Origin: Oryzias latipes
Taxonomy: Eukaryota > Chordata > Actinopteri > Beloniformes > Adrianichthyidae
Assembly (NCBI RefSeq): GCF_002234675.1
Contig: NC_019878.2
Coordinates: 2,043,922-2,107,921, forward strand
Direction of reading: 5' to 3'
Length of the DNA stretch: 64,000 nucleotides
Every line of letters begins with the position of its first letter. Within the stretch, counting starts at the first letter, position 1. Under the pieces are notes generated by a model. It was not told where the DNA came from. It made no database searches and worked only from the letters and a program-made list of their open reading frames with translations. The position numbers and the translations under genes are program-made. Positions 1 through 10,529 of this stretch are shown here, in pieces.

Positions 1-805
1 AAGAAGCATTTACATCAATTTCCTGCACAACTGTAGACCAATTCGAACTTTTGATATCATCAATAAATAGATTGGGATTAAAATGTTTATAGGATCTGCG
101 ATACATGATTCTTCCACCGGATTTAGGCATTTTTGTTTGCTTTGTAATGGCTATCAAATTATGATCAGAACACCCTACTCCAATAGAAACTGCCTGGGAG
201 CATAAATCAGGAACGTTAGTGTAAATGTGATCTATACAGGTTGATTTAGATGAATTATCCATAGCAATTCTAGTTGGTTGTGTCATGACCTGTTTAAGAT
301 TACATGTATTAGCCATTGTAATGATCTTTTCAAACAAAAAACTTTTTTTTGAAAACCAGTCTATATTAAAGTCCCCAAGAAGAAACATTTCCCCACATTT
401 ATTTGAGACCATTTCCATATTTTCACATATTTTTTGTAAGTATTCTGCATTGGAGCTAGGTGGTCTGTAACAACAACCGACCAGTGTTGGTTTACTAAAT
501 GGAAGATTAATTTGCAACCATATTACTTCGATGTCTCTGCTCATTAACTCTGATTTTAGGGTAGCAACAATATTCTCCTTTACATAGAATGCTACTCCTC
601 CACCATTTTGATTCCTATCTCTTCTGTATAATCTGTACCCATCAACATTTAGCATTGAGTTTTCAAAAGTACTATCTAGGTGTGTTTCAGATAAGGCTAA
701 GACATGAATATTTTCAGTCAAACATATTTGTGTGATTTCATTAATCTTGTTTCTCAAGCTACATATATTTAAGTGTGCTAAAACTATACCTGTTTTGTGG
801 CCCAT
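1..805 (-). CDS. LINE ORF2, N-terminal endonuclease part (runs off left edge)
   Basis: The minus strand is open from an ATG at 805 to the window edge, about 268 codons with no stop. It has the layout of an APE-type (EEP fold) retrotransposon endonuclease: an N-terminal HLNICSLRNK motif, then ALSETHLD, GGGVAFYV, GCCYRPPSS, the catalytic block LLGDFNIDW and the C-terminal SDHNLI. This enzyme nicks target DNA so that the reverse transcriptase, outside the window, can prime on it. The motif spelling is closest to my memory of CR1/L2-group elements in fish. ORF1 ends 109 nt upstream on the same strand, so this is the 5' part of one element. The lack of stops suggests a young copy. Confidence 0.85.
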   Translation of the reverse strand, partial: MGHKTGIVLAHLNICSLRNKINEITQICLTENIHVLALSETHLDSTFENSMLNVDGYRLYRRDRNQNGGGVAFYVKENIVATLKSELMSRDIEVIWLQINLPFSKPTLVGCCYRPPSSNAEYLQKICENMEMVSNKCGEMFLLGDFNIDWFSKKSFLFEKIITMANTCNLKQVMTQPTRIAMDNSSKSTCIDHIYTNVPDLCSQAVSIGVGCSDHNLIAITKQTKMPKSGGRIMYRRSYKHFNPNLFIDDIKSSNWSTVVQEIDVNAS

Positions 806-914
806 TTGCAACTAAACACAACATATTTGCATTAATACAAAACTTTGAACATACATGACAATAGACAGTTCTCTTGGTCATTTAATCCGATTATTGCCTC
901 TGTTCATTTACAGG

Positions 915-1655
915 CTAGATAACAAGTTTGTCATACCTTAACTCAGCTCTTTCCCCTTTTTCTCTGGCTGCTTTCAGCTGGGGCAGCAATTCCCTTCTCC
1001 TCTGCTGCACCACATCTGAAAAGTCTTCATTGACATATATACTTGTTCCCTTTAACTTTTTGGTTGAGGAAAGGATACGCTGGCGGTCCTTGAACCTGAG
1101 AAGCTTGACAATAATCTTTCTAGGCCTTCGTCCTTCTTGAAACTTTCCCAGTCGATGTACTTTCTCAATTTCAATGTTTGAGCCATCTAGACCCAATTTC
1201 TCAGACAGCATTTGTTGGATCTTGATTTCTAATCCACCAGTGGTTTCTCCTTTTTCTTCTGCGATCCCATCAATTAGAAGATTAGATCTCCTTGACTGGT
1301 TTTCAAGATAGTCCAACTTATGAAACAAGTCCTCCATTTCCTTCTTGAGCTTTGCAATGTCATTTTCAATTGCTTTGATTTTTACATCAGTACCTTTATA
1401 TGTAGATGTCACCTCTTCCACGATGCCCTGGGTGAATTGTAGGCTTGTTTTCAGTTCATGGACTTCTTTGATAACACCATCCAACCTTTTTGTATTTCCA
1501 TCCATGATGATCTGAATAAAACTCTTGAAGTTCTCTTGTTGCTGTTGTAGCATTTCTTTGTAGAATTCCTTTTGCTGATCCATTAAATGGCTCAGTGTAC
1601 TCATGGTCACAATAGCATCCTCATCAAGCAATGTTTTACTTGGTTTGGGAGGCAT
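915..1655 (-). CDS. LINE ORF1 protein (coiled coil plus RRM-like nucleic-acid-binding domain)
   Basis: A complete 246-codon frame. Residues about 25-125 are Gln/Lys/Glu/Leu rich with heptad spacing (MDQQKEFYKEMLQQQQENF and later KLDYLENQSRRSNLLIDGI), a trimerising coiled coil followed by the LENQSRRSNLLI signature of L1-type ORF1 proteins. The C-terminal half (KVHRLGK, RPRKIIVKLLRFKDRQRIL, IYVNEDFS, RRRELLPQLKAAREKG) matches the RRM/C-terminal domain of that family, which binds element RNA as a chaperone. It precedes ORF2 on the same strand. The frame is intact, so the copy may be recent. Which LINE clade it belongs to is less certain than its identity as an ORF1 protein. Confidence 0.82.
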   Translation of the reverse strand: MPPKPSKTLLDEDAIVTMSTLSHLMDQQKEFYKEMLQQQQENFKSFIQIIMDGNTKRLDGVIKEVHELKTSLQFTQGIVEEVTSTYKGTDVKIKAIENDIAKLKKEMEDLFHKLDYLENQSRRSNLLIDGIAEEKGETTGGLEIKIQQMLSEKLGLDGSNIEIEKVHRLGKFQEGRRPRKIIVKLLRFKDRQRILSSTKKLKGTSIYVNEDFSDVVQQRRRELLPQLKAAREKGERAELRYDKLVI

Positions 1656-2077
1656 TATTTCTCACTCACTCTTACCAAGATGTACCAAGGAAATATTAAA
1701 GTGAGGATTGTTTTTTAGGCCTCGAGGCCTAGAAGCCTGCAGCCCCAACGTGATCAATTGCAAATGTTAAAGTTCCATACAACCTCAATGTTGTTAGAAT
1801 CTCCAATACTCAGTCCCACCACTGATGTCAACCAAGTATCAGCTTTATGTAATAATCTCAAAAAGGATTACGTTGATTTTAAGTAGATTCTGAGAGGCCA
1901 AGGATTCAGACAGAAGCCACGGCAGCCATCTTGGTCCCAAGATTGCTTGTGACAATAGTTTTTGCTTAAAACAAAATTCCCAAAATTGTGAGTATGTGCT
2001 GCATCCGGCAAGTTACAGCAGGCTTCATTCCTCAGGACAGCATAAAATAGTCCCACGCTGGCTGACAAAGTGCACAT
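1656..2077 (-). mobile_element. Probable 5' leader of the LINE, with uncertain boundary
   Basis: This stretch lies directly upstream of ORF1 on the same strand and has no recognisable coding content. It is the expected place for the LINE 5' untranslated region and internal promoter. The boundary with the unrelated LINE relic that starts near 2100 was not resolved. Call by position only. Confidence 0.35.
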
Positions 2078-2099
2078 AGATCAAGCATGTCCAAAGTCC

Positions 2100-2680
2100 G
2101 GTCCGTGGGCCTATTTACACCTTGTAGATGGTTTTCTCCAGATCTCGTGTGACCCCAGTTTTTGTAAAGTCCTGGTATTTCTACAGTGTCTCATGTTCCT
2201 TCTTCCTGATGTTTTTACATCGCTTGGCACTGTCACATCCGCCACAATGGCTTTCCTCAGTTCTTTATCCACCACTACAATGTCTGGTTGGTTCTCCATT
2301 ACCATCTTGTCAGTCTGGATCTGGAAGTCCCACAAAATCTTTGTCTCTCATTCTCTATCATTTTCAGAGGTGTTTGCCACTTTGACCTTGGGGTTACAAG
2401 TCCATATACTCCACACTTGTTGCTGTAAACTATTTCAGCCACTTGGTTGGATCCCTGTCACCATCTTACACCCATCAGAGGTGCCTCTTTGCACAGTCTG
2501 CACCTTGGGTGTTTTTTGGTGTGGTAGTACTGAACCTCTATTGCTCCGCTGCTCATGACTTCTTCCTGCGCTGCCAAAACGAGTGCTTCAGTGCTGTCCT
2601 GTAAGCCAGCCCTTTCTAACCAATGAGAGGGTTTCTTGATATCAGCCACTTCACGTATGGTCCAGTGGTACATCCTGTGT
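2100..2680 (-). pseudogene. Relic of R4/Rex6-like LINE ORF2 C-terminus (zinc finger and restriction-like endonuclease)
   Basis: Minus-strand fragments in shifting frames read WLERAGLQDSTEALVLAAQ, YYHTKKHPRCRLCKEAPL and WDFQIQTDKMVMENQPDIVVVD followed by RKAIVADVTVPSD. The first two correspond to the C-terminal CCHC-type finger region, the last to a PD-(D/E)XK restriction-like endonuclease (DIVVVD...AIVADV). This arrangement is known from LINEs of the R4/NeSL type, such as Rex6 in fish. Frameshifts separate the pieces, so the copy is dead. A second relic of the same family lies at 37.8-39.0 kb. Confidence 0.7.
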
Positions 2681-3112
2681 AGGCGCTTGTCCTCCCATGA
2701 TGTTCTGTTCTCTAGTACTACATATTCTGCTCTCCATTACCTGAGATTTGGAGCAAGATTTATTTAATGATGGTTTGCACTTAATTAGACTAGTCTTGTT
2801 AATCATCTTATTGGTGGATTTCATCTAAGCTTCTCTGCCGTTCTCATATACAGTCAATGCTTCAGATGCAATGTACACAATCCTTTGTCTTTTTTTGTTC
2901 AGTTTTATGTGACACTTAGGCACGAAAACAGAAATATATGTCCTTTAGTTTCCTTTGATGTTCATTCATGAAGCCAAAGAAAATGAATGAAGTTTATTCA
3001 TCCATAATTGGTCTCAGGGTTGTATTCAGATTAAGAAAAAAAGAAAAGAAAAATGTGGGAATTTTACCAGAAGCCAGCCTTCAAAAAGAAGACATAAACT
3101 TATGCGTGTTAA
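2681..3112. other. No gene seen; AT-rich spacer
   Basis: No open frame with recognisable similarity. The sequence is AT-rich intergenic or intronic DNA between the LINE relic and the first MITE copy. It is probably intronic to the RhoGAP gene, whose upstream exons are not in the window. Confidence 0.5.
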
Positions 3113-3324
3113 CCCTTGTGCTATCTTAGATGACCCCCCCCCCCCCCCCTCCATTGACGTGTTCCCCCTACCATGACAAAGGTGGATAAAGGTGCAAAGA
3201 TTTCATGTAATCCATGGACACCAGTGAAGATCACAAATCATTGAAGAAAAAAGGTTCAGAGCGCTGTCTAGTGGGTCTAGATGACCCAACTCCCAATGTT
3301 AAAGTGCCTAGGATAGCACAAGGG
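3113..3324 (-). mobile_element. TTAA-type MITE, copy 1
   Basis: About 212 bp flanked by TTAA on the left (3109-3112) and TTAC on the right. Terminal inverted repeats begin CCCTTGTGCTATC, a layout typical of piggyBac-superfamily elements (TTAA target, ends starting CCC). A run of about 18 C lies just inside the left end. Eight copies in the window share the same interior. The family assignment is inferred from the target site and ends. No coding capacity. Confidence 0.75.
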
Positions 3325-3853
3325 TTACATGTGAAATAACTACACACTAGATCTTAATTGTGAATTCAACTATACAAGTATGTTTTACTTATATGAGTGA
3401 CAAAGTAAATTGAATGATGTATTTTTCTGTTCATGTGTTTGTATGTGTGCAGGCTGGGGAGGGGGGTGAGAGTGGGGTGAGGGTACCATCCAGTGTTTCG
3501 CCCAAAGTGTCAAACTAGCCAGGACTACCTCTGACTGTAACTAAACATAATTTCCTTAGTAGAACTAAACCAGCATACTAGAAGTGTCACTTTCATAAAA
3601 TTATTGCATTTAATACTTTGTCGTGTTCCGGGCTGCTGAGGAAAAACATCAAATGTATTGCCATATTTTACCAAAACTTTTATTATAAAGCGTTTTTAAT
3701 ACTTTTAAGTAAATGTAACTAGGCAATATAACTAGTAACTATAACTACTTACTTTTTAAAGTAAGACTCCCAACACTGTATATGTATATCTTTGTGTATG
3801 CCTTAATGGGATCACAGGATTTCCGTGACCCTTGAGGATCTTTATATTTACAG

Positions 3854-6716
3854 TTTTTGAGTATCTTGGAGCAGAGCGGTCTGCAGATGGAGGGTATTCT
3901 CAGAGTACCAGCATCAGTGGCTCGATTGAAGGTAAGGCCATTTAAAGACTCACCTAGAGCAGCAGCTTGGCTAAAAAGTGAGAAGTTTAAATAAATTTAT
4001 TTCAGTTTTCCAAAATCTTAAAGCAGAACTTGATCAGCTCAAATATCTAGGTGTGCAAAGTAATATAAAGTGTAATTCCTACACTGAACCTGTCTTTGTC
4101 TACCTGCAGTACTTGCGCAGAGAGTTAGACAGACACCCTGAAGTCTTTGACTGGTCTGCAGTAAGACAGGTGGATGCTGCAGGGCTGCTGAAGCTTTTCA
4201 TCAGAGAACTGCCAACACCTCTGCTCACTTACACGCACCTGCCTACCTTCCGTTCACTGATTGGTGAGAATACATGCACATTGAAGTGCACTCTCACATG
4301 CCTGCAGTTCTATTGGAGGTGAAGGTGACATTTCTCCTTATAGGCATCTCCTCTGAGCTCCATCAGGTCCAAGCTTTGCAGCTACTGACCCTACTCCTCC
4401 CGGAAGCCCACAGAGAAACTCTGAGAGTACATCAGCATGCACTGAACACACATAACATTGAAAACCCAGATGTCTCACACAGTTTACTCAAACAAGCATT
4501 TGTTACAATGATTACAGGCTCTCCTGGTCTTCCTCCGAAAGGTGGTCTCTCATCAAGATCAGAACCGGATGTCTCTGTGGAATGTCTCCATGGTGATGGC
4601 TCCAAACCTATTTTCTCAGTGTAACCATGGTAAAAGACACTCTCTTGCAAAGCAGAGAGAGGAAATGGAAGAGGCAATGGGTGGGGCTCAGCTGATCCAG
4701 TTGATGATTCAACACCAGGACCTACTTTGGACCGTAAGACTCAGAAAAGGCTTGCAACACCTCTATGATTTTTCTGATGTCAGTTGTGACATCAATTCCT
4801 CTTCCTTGCATCAGATTCCAAACTTCCTGCTGGCACAAGTTAGACAACTAAACCAGGCATCCAATCAAAAACAACTCATTCTGAGCAGAACCAGGACCTA
4901 TCTGTTGAAGAAAAAGAAAAACCAAAATGATGGGAACCAGGTAAGAATCTACCAAAGTTTAGGAGGCAGAGACCAGTCTTAAGACGGAGGCCACAGCCAA
5001 TAAGAACATTGACAAGGCAAGGCAAGTTTATTTGTATAGCACAATTCGTACAGAAAGTGATTCACAAAACAGGAAAATGGATTAACATCACAATACATAA
5101 CAGTGCAAAGATTAAAAACATACATAACTATTATAAAATGTACTTTAAAAGAAAGAAAAGAAAATGAAAAGAGGTGTCTATAAAGACCCTTCAGTAATAC
5201 ACAGGGCTAAACAGAAATGTTTTGAGTCTAGATTTGAACACAGTAGAGGTCTGTTGCAAAACCTCAGGGAGACTGTTCCAGCTTTTAGCTGCATAAGATT
5301 GAAATGCTGATTCCCCTTGTTTAGTCCTGACTCTTGGCACCCGCAGGAGGCTGGTCCCTGAGGTCCTCAGAGTTTGAGATGGGTCATATGGCGCTAACTT
5401 ATCAGAGATGTACTTTGGTGCAAGGCCATGGAGAGACTTGTAAACAAGCAGAGCTACTTTAAAGTCTATTTGTTTGAGCTACAGGAACCCGGTGAAGAGA
5501 CCTGACCACAAGACTGATGTGATGGTACTTCCTGGTTCTAGTCAGGACTCAAGCAGCAGCGTTCTGGATGAACTGAAGCTGTTTTACAGCTCGTTTGGAG
5601 AGGCCAGTGAGCAGGCCGTTACAGTAATCTGATCTACTGGAGACAAATGCATGAATAACCGAAAGAGACAGAGACAGGATATGGAAAGACAGATACAGAA
5701 CCTGGACAGACATGTATAGAACCAAGATAGACACGCAAGAACTATGAGAGAGAGAAAATAGAACCAAAAGAGACAATAACTGAACCACAAGATACAGGGA
5801 CTGAACTAAAAAAGACATGCAAAGAACTAAAAAGATTTAGACTAGAAGTAAAGAAGTAAAGAGACCAAAAGTCACTGAAAAATACCAAAAAAAGTGACAG
5901 AAATCAGAACTAAGAGAGGGTGATACCCAAAAGAGACAGAGGCCCTAACAAAAAAAGGCAGACAGAATTAGGTGAGACAAGGACCAGAACCACAAAAGAC
6001 AGAAAAAGGAGACATGGAAAAAGACCCAGATAGACTTAGGCCACAACCAAGTGAAAATGTTACCAAAACCAAAAAAAGACAGAGACTGGGATACGAACAA
6101 AGACAAAAGTGAAAAACAGGTTAGGATTGGTTAGAAACAAATAAAACATAGGTATTTAAACCAAGTGAAAATGAGACCAAAGCTGAATGAAAAATAAAAA
6201 ATTTTAACAAGACACAGAGATTAGAACCAAGCCTTTGTTGTCCATACGTGTGTTTTTGTGTGAGTGTACATGTGTTTGTTCAGATCACAAAGCTGTGTGA
6301 AGGTGTGATCCAGGTTCATGCCCCCCAACACACAAAAGTTTCCATGGCAATTCAGCTTGAAGAGAAGACAACAGCTAAAGATGTGACGGCCCGCTTTGAG
6401 GGCCAGAACAGGTAGAACATTCTCTGTCGTAGTTGTGGACTATGGGGTAAAAACACTGACTCATGTCTCTCCACAGTCCTCCACAGCACCTCTATGAAGT
6501 TGGAGGGAACATTTGTGAGTGTCCCAATTAAATCATCAGCCATCCTCTAGGCGTGAGAATTCTTATGACCAATCTGTCTTTGCATGTTTTTCAGGTGAAC
6601 GCCGTCTCCACCCAGACTGCCTTCTGCTGGGGGTTTACAAAGTCAATCCCTGCTGTGATTGGGTGATTAAACCTGGACCTGTGTCACCTTTAACGGCCGG
6701 AGATCTCAAGTCTTGA
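3854..6716 (+). CDS. arhgap28: Rho GTPase-activating protein, ARHGAP28-like, 3' part of gene (8 coding exons)
   Basis: Exons read with consensus splice sites: 3854-3931, 4110-4263, 4344-4426, 4518-4733, 4815-4940, 6284-6411, 6477-6514, 6595-6716 (stop TGA). Phases agree across every junction. The RhoGAP domain starts in the first exon with the arginine-finger segment MEGILRVPASVARLK, continues with LLKLFIRELPTPLLTY and ends with NRMSLWNVSMVMAPNLF. RhoGAPs speed GTP hydrolysis by Rho-family GTPases. The C-terminal part has VSMAIQLEEKTTAKDV and VYKVNPCCDWVIKP, a tail shared by ARHGAP18/28/40 as I recall. Upstream exons are outside the window or in unrecognised sequence before 3854. The choice of ARHGAP28 over 18 or 40 rests on linkage to zbtb14 and gnal, so the paralogue is less certain than the family. 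Confidence 0.78.
5010..5650 (-). mobile_element. L2-like LINE 3' end (reverse-transcriptase C-terminus and tail)
   Basis: Inside the RhoGAP intron 4941-6283. The minus strand carries AFVSSRSDYCNGLLTGLSKR and AVKQLQFIQNAAA, a hallmark of the C-terminal region of L2/CR1-type reverse transcriptases, followed by frame-shifted remnants of the usual tail up to about 5030. The copy is 5'-truncated and decayed. Confidence 0.72.
5648..6230 (+). repeat. Purine-rich degenerate tandem repeat
   Basis: About 580 bp dominated by variants of the words gaaccaaaagagaca and agacagagac on the plus strand. Few pyrimidine runs occur. The units are too diverged for an exact period, roughly 15-20 bp. It lies in the RhoGAP intron between the L2 relic and exon 6284-6411. 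No coding signal. Confidence 0.6.
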
Positions 6717-7140
6717 CTCTAACATAATTCATTGCCATCATTCATCATAGATTGACAGAGAGCTCAAATGAATTGATGGTGCTCATCAAGCGGCCTGAAT
6801 TCTTCTTCTTTAGGATGGATTGTCACCAAAAGAAAACTATGAACTGGCTGATGAACTTGTGCTCCTCCTGCTGTTTACTGATTGTATCCCCAGTAGAACC
6901 AACCAATCACAGATCCTAGCAGACACACACTATAGGGGTGGGACTACATATCGGTATTGCAAACTATTGTGATATTTCAACTCACAAATGGTTCCTGGTT
7001 CCCTCTATTCCTTAACTGTTTTTTAAAATAATACCGTAGATGTCTCATGAGCATGACATTAAAGTGGGCAGAGAACAGAAGGAGAAAATAGTCAAGTATT
7101 GGAGAGAAAAAAGCTGATTAATGAAACCTGCAAGTTGTAA
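6717..7140. other. arhgap28: 3' untranslated and downstream region of the RhoGAP gene
   Basis: Follows the stop codon at 6714-6716. No further reading frame is recognisable. No clear AATAAA lies in the first 300 bases. The region ends at MITE copy 2. Confidence 0.45.
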
Positions 7141-7345
7141 CCCTTGGGCTATCCTAGGCACTTTAACATTGGGAGTTGGGTCATCTAGACCCCACAAGAC
7201 AGTGCGCTGACCCTTTTTTCTTCAATGATTTGTGATCTTCACTGGTGTCCATGGATCACATGAAATCTTCTTCACCTTTATCCACCTTTGTCATGGTAGG
7301 GAGAACACATCAATGTAAGGGTGGGGTCATAGGATAGCACAGGGG
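7141..7345 (+). mobile_element. TTAA-type MITE, copy 2
   Basis: Same 205-bp element as copy 1 in the opposite orientation, flanked by GTAA (7137-7140) and TTAA (7346-7349). The site that is a long G run in some copies reads as a short interrupted G stretch here. The 38 bp to its left are shared with copy 3. Confidence 0.75.
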
Positions 7346-7419
7346 TTAATCAAAAGTTTGGACTCACTTCTGCTTCTGTAGTGTGGATGGGACAAAGCTG
7401 GATAAAGACTATGCGGTAT

Positions 7420-8114
7420 GCAAGAACTGCCTCACAAAAGTACGCTTCACAGGCAGCACTGTAATTGTACACCTGTAACAACATTAGATGCCCAAAAAGC
7501 ATTTGATAGAGTATCATGAAAATACCCGATACTGACATTAAAACGGTTTAAATTTGGACCCAAATTTTTTGATTGGAATAGAACAATATATGCCTCCTCC
7601 AAGCAGCTCTTAAAGTAGACGGCTTTATATCAGCTAGATTTAGACTGGAACGTGGCTGTAGACAGTGGTGTCACTTGCGGCACTTTTATTCACTATTAGC
7701 ATTGAACCATTGGCCAAGCTCATTAGGGAAGATGATGTGATAAAAGGAGCTATAATTAGGAAAGAAGAGCATTAAATATCATTATATGCAGATGATGTCC
7801 TATTGTACCTGACAGTGCCAGCCTCAACTATACCATGCTTGAAGGAAAGGATCTCTGCATATTGTTATTTTTCAGGATACAAAATAAATGTGGACAAGAC
7901 AGAAGCCATGGATCTTAATAGTAATGTCCCACCAGAGGCAAAACAACAAAGCGCATTTTGGTGGCCTAAAGAAGGCATAAAACACTTAGGCAATTATATG
8001 TCACCCTCGTTAGATAAACTGGTTGATGCCAACTATGGTAAAATTCTGAATAGAATCCGAAATGACTTGGATCGGTGGTCAGCTTTACCCATCTCCTTGA
8101 CGAAGGAACTTTAA
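7420..8114 (+). pseudogene. L1-type LINE reverse-transcriptase fragment, 5' piece
   Basis: Frame-shifted peptides include TLDAQKAFDRVS (finger/palm region with the catalytic-domain KAFD pattern), a YADDVLLYL-like block spread across a frameshift near 7790, and SGYKINVDKTEAMDLN, typical L1 reverse-transcriptase spelling. The fragment stops at about 8114 where a pogo-like piece interrupts it. Its continuation is seen at 8697-8905. Confidence 0.68.
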
Positions 8115-8149
8115 CCGCTGGATATCGGTGTAAACAAGTCATTCAAAGT

Positions 8150-8660
8150 AAGGTGGTGAACGGCATGTGAGCAATGGATGACGGACCGCAAACACACTTT
8201 CACTAAGACTGGGAAGCACGGTCGTGCACGTTATGCCAAAATCTGTGAATGGAATGTAGATGGTTGGGCTTACTTGTCTGGTTCCACTGTTCTTCGTGCT
8301 TTTGCAAAAGACGTTATCATTATTGAGGAGCCGCACGGCAGTAACCGAGGTGGACTCTGCCAATAACGAAAGTGAACCTGGCATGTTTGATCAAAATGTT
8401 GTCTAGCTGTTTGTTTCAGATACAGAAGATGAGGACTTTAAAGGATTTTTGGATGCTGTTTTATGACGAAAAAAATAAAAAATGAATCACAACCAACTCA
8501 GTTATTCTCTCATTGCCTTTTTTAAGCACAGTAGCATGCATGTTTTACCGGAATGTGTTAACGTGCCCGCGCCTTAAAACCTGGTGCACCTTTTGTGTGT
8601 GTCAAATACCGAAAAATCGCCCATTACTGAAACTGCGCCCTATAACCCAGTGTGCACTAT
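8150..8660 (+). pseudogene. pogo/Tigger-like transposase C-terminal fragment with 3' terminal repeat
   Basis: The frame 8178-8366 reads DRKHTFTKTGKHGRARYA then WNVDGWAYLSGSTVLRAFAK, matching in layout the end of pogo-type DDE transposases in fish (TVVRAFAKAGI pattern), followed by an acidic tail in a shifted frame (EDFKGFL). Downstream, about 8600-8665, is a pogo-like terminal repeat containing GCGCCCTATAACCCAG. It interrupts the L1 fragment, so it inserted after the L1. Confidence 0.62.
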
Positions 8661-8696
8661 GGTCGTGAAAATACAGTTCTCTTCGTATTTGGAATA

Positions 8697-8905
8697 AAGT
8701 TAAAATTTCATTTAAGCTACCAAAAAACTTTCTGCCATCTCAAGCATTGGCCATATTGTACCCTTCATACCTATTTCTTTAGATAAGGGCTTCAAAAAAT
8801 TGGACCACTGGTCTCCCTTAACCGATTCGGGGTATCGCCTGCCATTTGAACAGTTAAGCAGACTTAACTGTTCAAAGTCTGACTGTTAAAAGTCTGACTT
8901 CTTCA
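8697..8905 (+). pseudogene. L1-type LINE reverse-transcriptase fragment, 3' piece
   Basis: Translates with frame changes to SLRIWNKVKISFKLPKNFL and LPSQALATLYPSYLFL, similar to the region downstream of the L1 reverse-transcriptase core. It is collinear with the piece ending at 8114. Confidence 0.5.
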
Positions 8906-9204
8906 AGTAGCTGCAGATGCTGTCGTTTCTGACCACTCACAAAGAGTGGAACAAAGTATTAAACCCCAACTGAAACCCTGTTAATACAATATCAAAAAGA
9001 AAGAAAATTGATAACAAAGGGCTACAAAATATTTGTGTCAATGTCTAATGATGGATCTGTTGGGGCTGAGCAGTGGTGGGAGGCGGAGGCAGCCAGAGCT
9101 GTACCAAGAGGTATGGGGGAGGCATGTACGGAGGCACACCTGGCCACAAACTCAAACAGAAAAAAAGAGAAAAAAAGCTGATTAATGAAACCTGCAAGTT
9201 GTAA

Positions 9205-9409
9205 CCCTTGGGCTATCCTAGGCACTTTAACATTGGGAGTTGGGTCATCTAGACCCACTAGACAGTGCTCTGACCCTTTTTTCTTCAATGACTTGTGATC
9301 TTCACTGGTGTCCATGGATCACATGAAATCTCTTCACCTTTATCCACCTTTGTCATGGTAGGGCGAACACGTCAATATAAGGGTGGGGTCATCTAAGATA
9401 GCACAAGGG
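9205..9409 (+). mobile_element. TTAA-type MITE, copy 3
   Basis: Flanked by GTAA (9201-9204) and TTAA (9410-9413). Same orientation as copy 2, with nearly the same sequence. The left flank of about 38 bp matches that of copy 2, while the right flanks differ. Confidence 0.75.
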
Positions 9410-9413
9410 TTAA

Positions 9414-9989
9414 GATGTAAATATGAATAGATGTAATATTTGATTTTTTGGTGTATGATAGAGAACAGGCGAAGACGTTCCCAGTCAGAAACACTCTAAA
9501 TGAAAATGTGTGTGAACAAAATTGACTTGGCTCTTGTAATTTTTTCCAATTTATTTTTGTTATTTTCTGTAATTAATGCAAGAATACTCCCAGTGCAACC
9601 ACCTCTGGTCAGAGTGCTGGACCTATGGTGGAATGTGTCTACTGCTCAGATACATGTACGTACTCCGAGATCGAAGGCCACATTGACTCTTGTGAGAAGT
9701 GAGACAAATTTCTTCTTTTGTATACTCATCTACATATTGTGAATTATTGAAGTTTTACAAACCCCGGATTATATTTCTAGCTTTCTACCCATATTATACA
9801 ATTTTTCCTGTTAACGTTCCAAGGAAAAAAATAAAATTTTCAAACGCTGAAGAAACCTCAGAGAGTACCCCAACAGAGAGCTCTGGAATGAGCTAAGCAG
9901 GAACCTCCGATGCTGCTACTTCAGTATGCAGCCAAAGTCTAGGTGAAGCAAATAATAGATGTGATGACTGCGATCACACAAGATCATTA
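9414..9989. other. No gene seen
   Basis: AT-rich sequence with short open frames only. One frame near 9620-9700 has the spacing CVYCSDTCTYSEIEGHIDSC, reminiscent of a small zinc-binding knuckle, but it is not supported by a longer frame. Possibly a decayed element. Confidence 0.3.
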
Positions 9990-10457
9990 TTAAGGTGAAG
10001 TGTACAGTTCCATGTGATTTTGTATGGATTATTTGTCATGGTTATTTGTGTATATTCACTTTGTTGTTATTTGAATTTTCATGTGGAGCTGTACCGCCTT
10101 GAGGTGGTCTAGAGATGGTACCAAATGTTGAGGTTTTCAAAAAGGGTTCTACTATTACCTGTGGACTCCATGGGGAAGGGAATGGGTTTCTCTGTTCTGT
10201 TTTTGTTGTTTGTTGTCACCCCCCCCCCCCCCCCTATACCATTAGTGGTTTAACCCACTTATTTAAAACTCCTCAGGTGTGTGGTAATAATAGGTCAGTG
10301 TTTTGAGTTCTTTCCTAAGTTGCAAGTTAGTTTGAGTTTGTTGACCTCTTTTATGGGCCCTTTTAAAACTCTGTTCAGTTGGATCCGCGACGTTAAAAAT
10401 AATTTATTTTTGAACTAAATATCTGTGCTCTTGGCCATGATTGTCTGATCCTTCACA
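9990..10457 (+). mobile_element. Probable 5' LTR of a Ty3/gypsy retrotransposon
   Basis: Called because a primer-binding-site-like sequence follows directly at 10459 and a gag-like frame after that. The right boundary ends in CA just before the primer site. The left boundary is uncertain. A run of about 17 C lies inside at 10218-10235. No matching 3' LTR was found in the window. Confidence 0.45.
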
Positions 10458-10458
10458 G

Positions 10459-10475
10459 TGGTGTCAGAAGTGGGA
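10459..10475 (+). other. Retrotransposon primer-binding site
   Basis: TGGTGTCAGAAGTGGGA directly follows the LTR end. This form (TGGTGTCAGAAGTGG) is a common tRNA primer site in vertebrate gypsy-type elements. Confidence 0.55.
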
Positions 10476-10529
10476 TCAGTTGGTCAAGAGCTCAGTCTAT
10501 TTTTTTATTCCCTTTTTCTCCAAGAAGCC

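Noticed and set aside
9022..9315. Frame MDTSEDHKSLKKKGSEH and its relatives near 30938
   Set aside because: This is the interior of the TTAA-type MITE translated by chance; it recurs only because the MITE recurs.
9620..9700. Possible zinc-knuckle CVYCSDTC...HIDSC
   Set aside because: Short, without an enclosing long frame, splice sites or a second motif; kept only as a note in the spacer entry.
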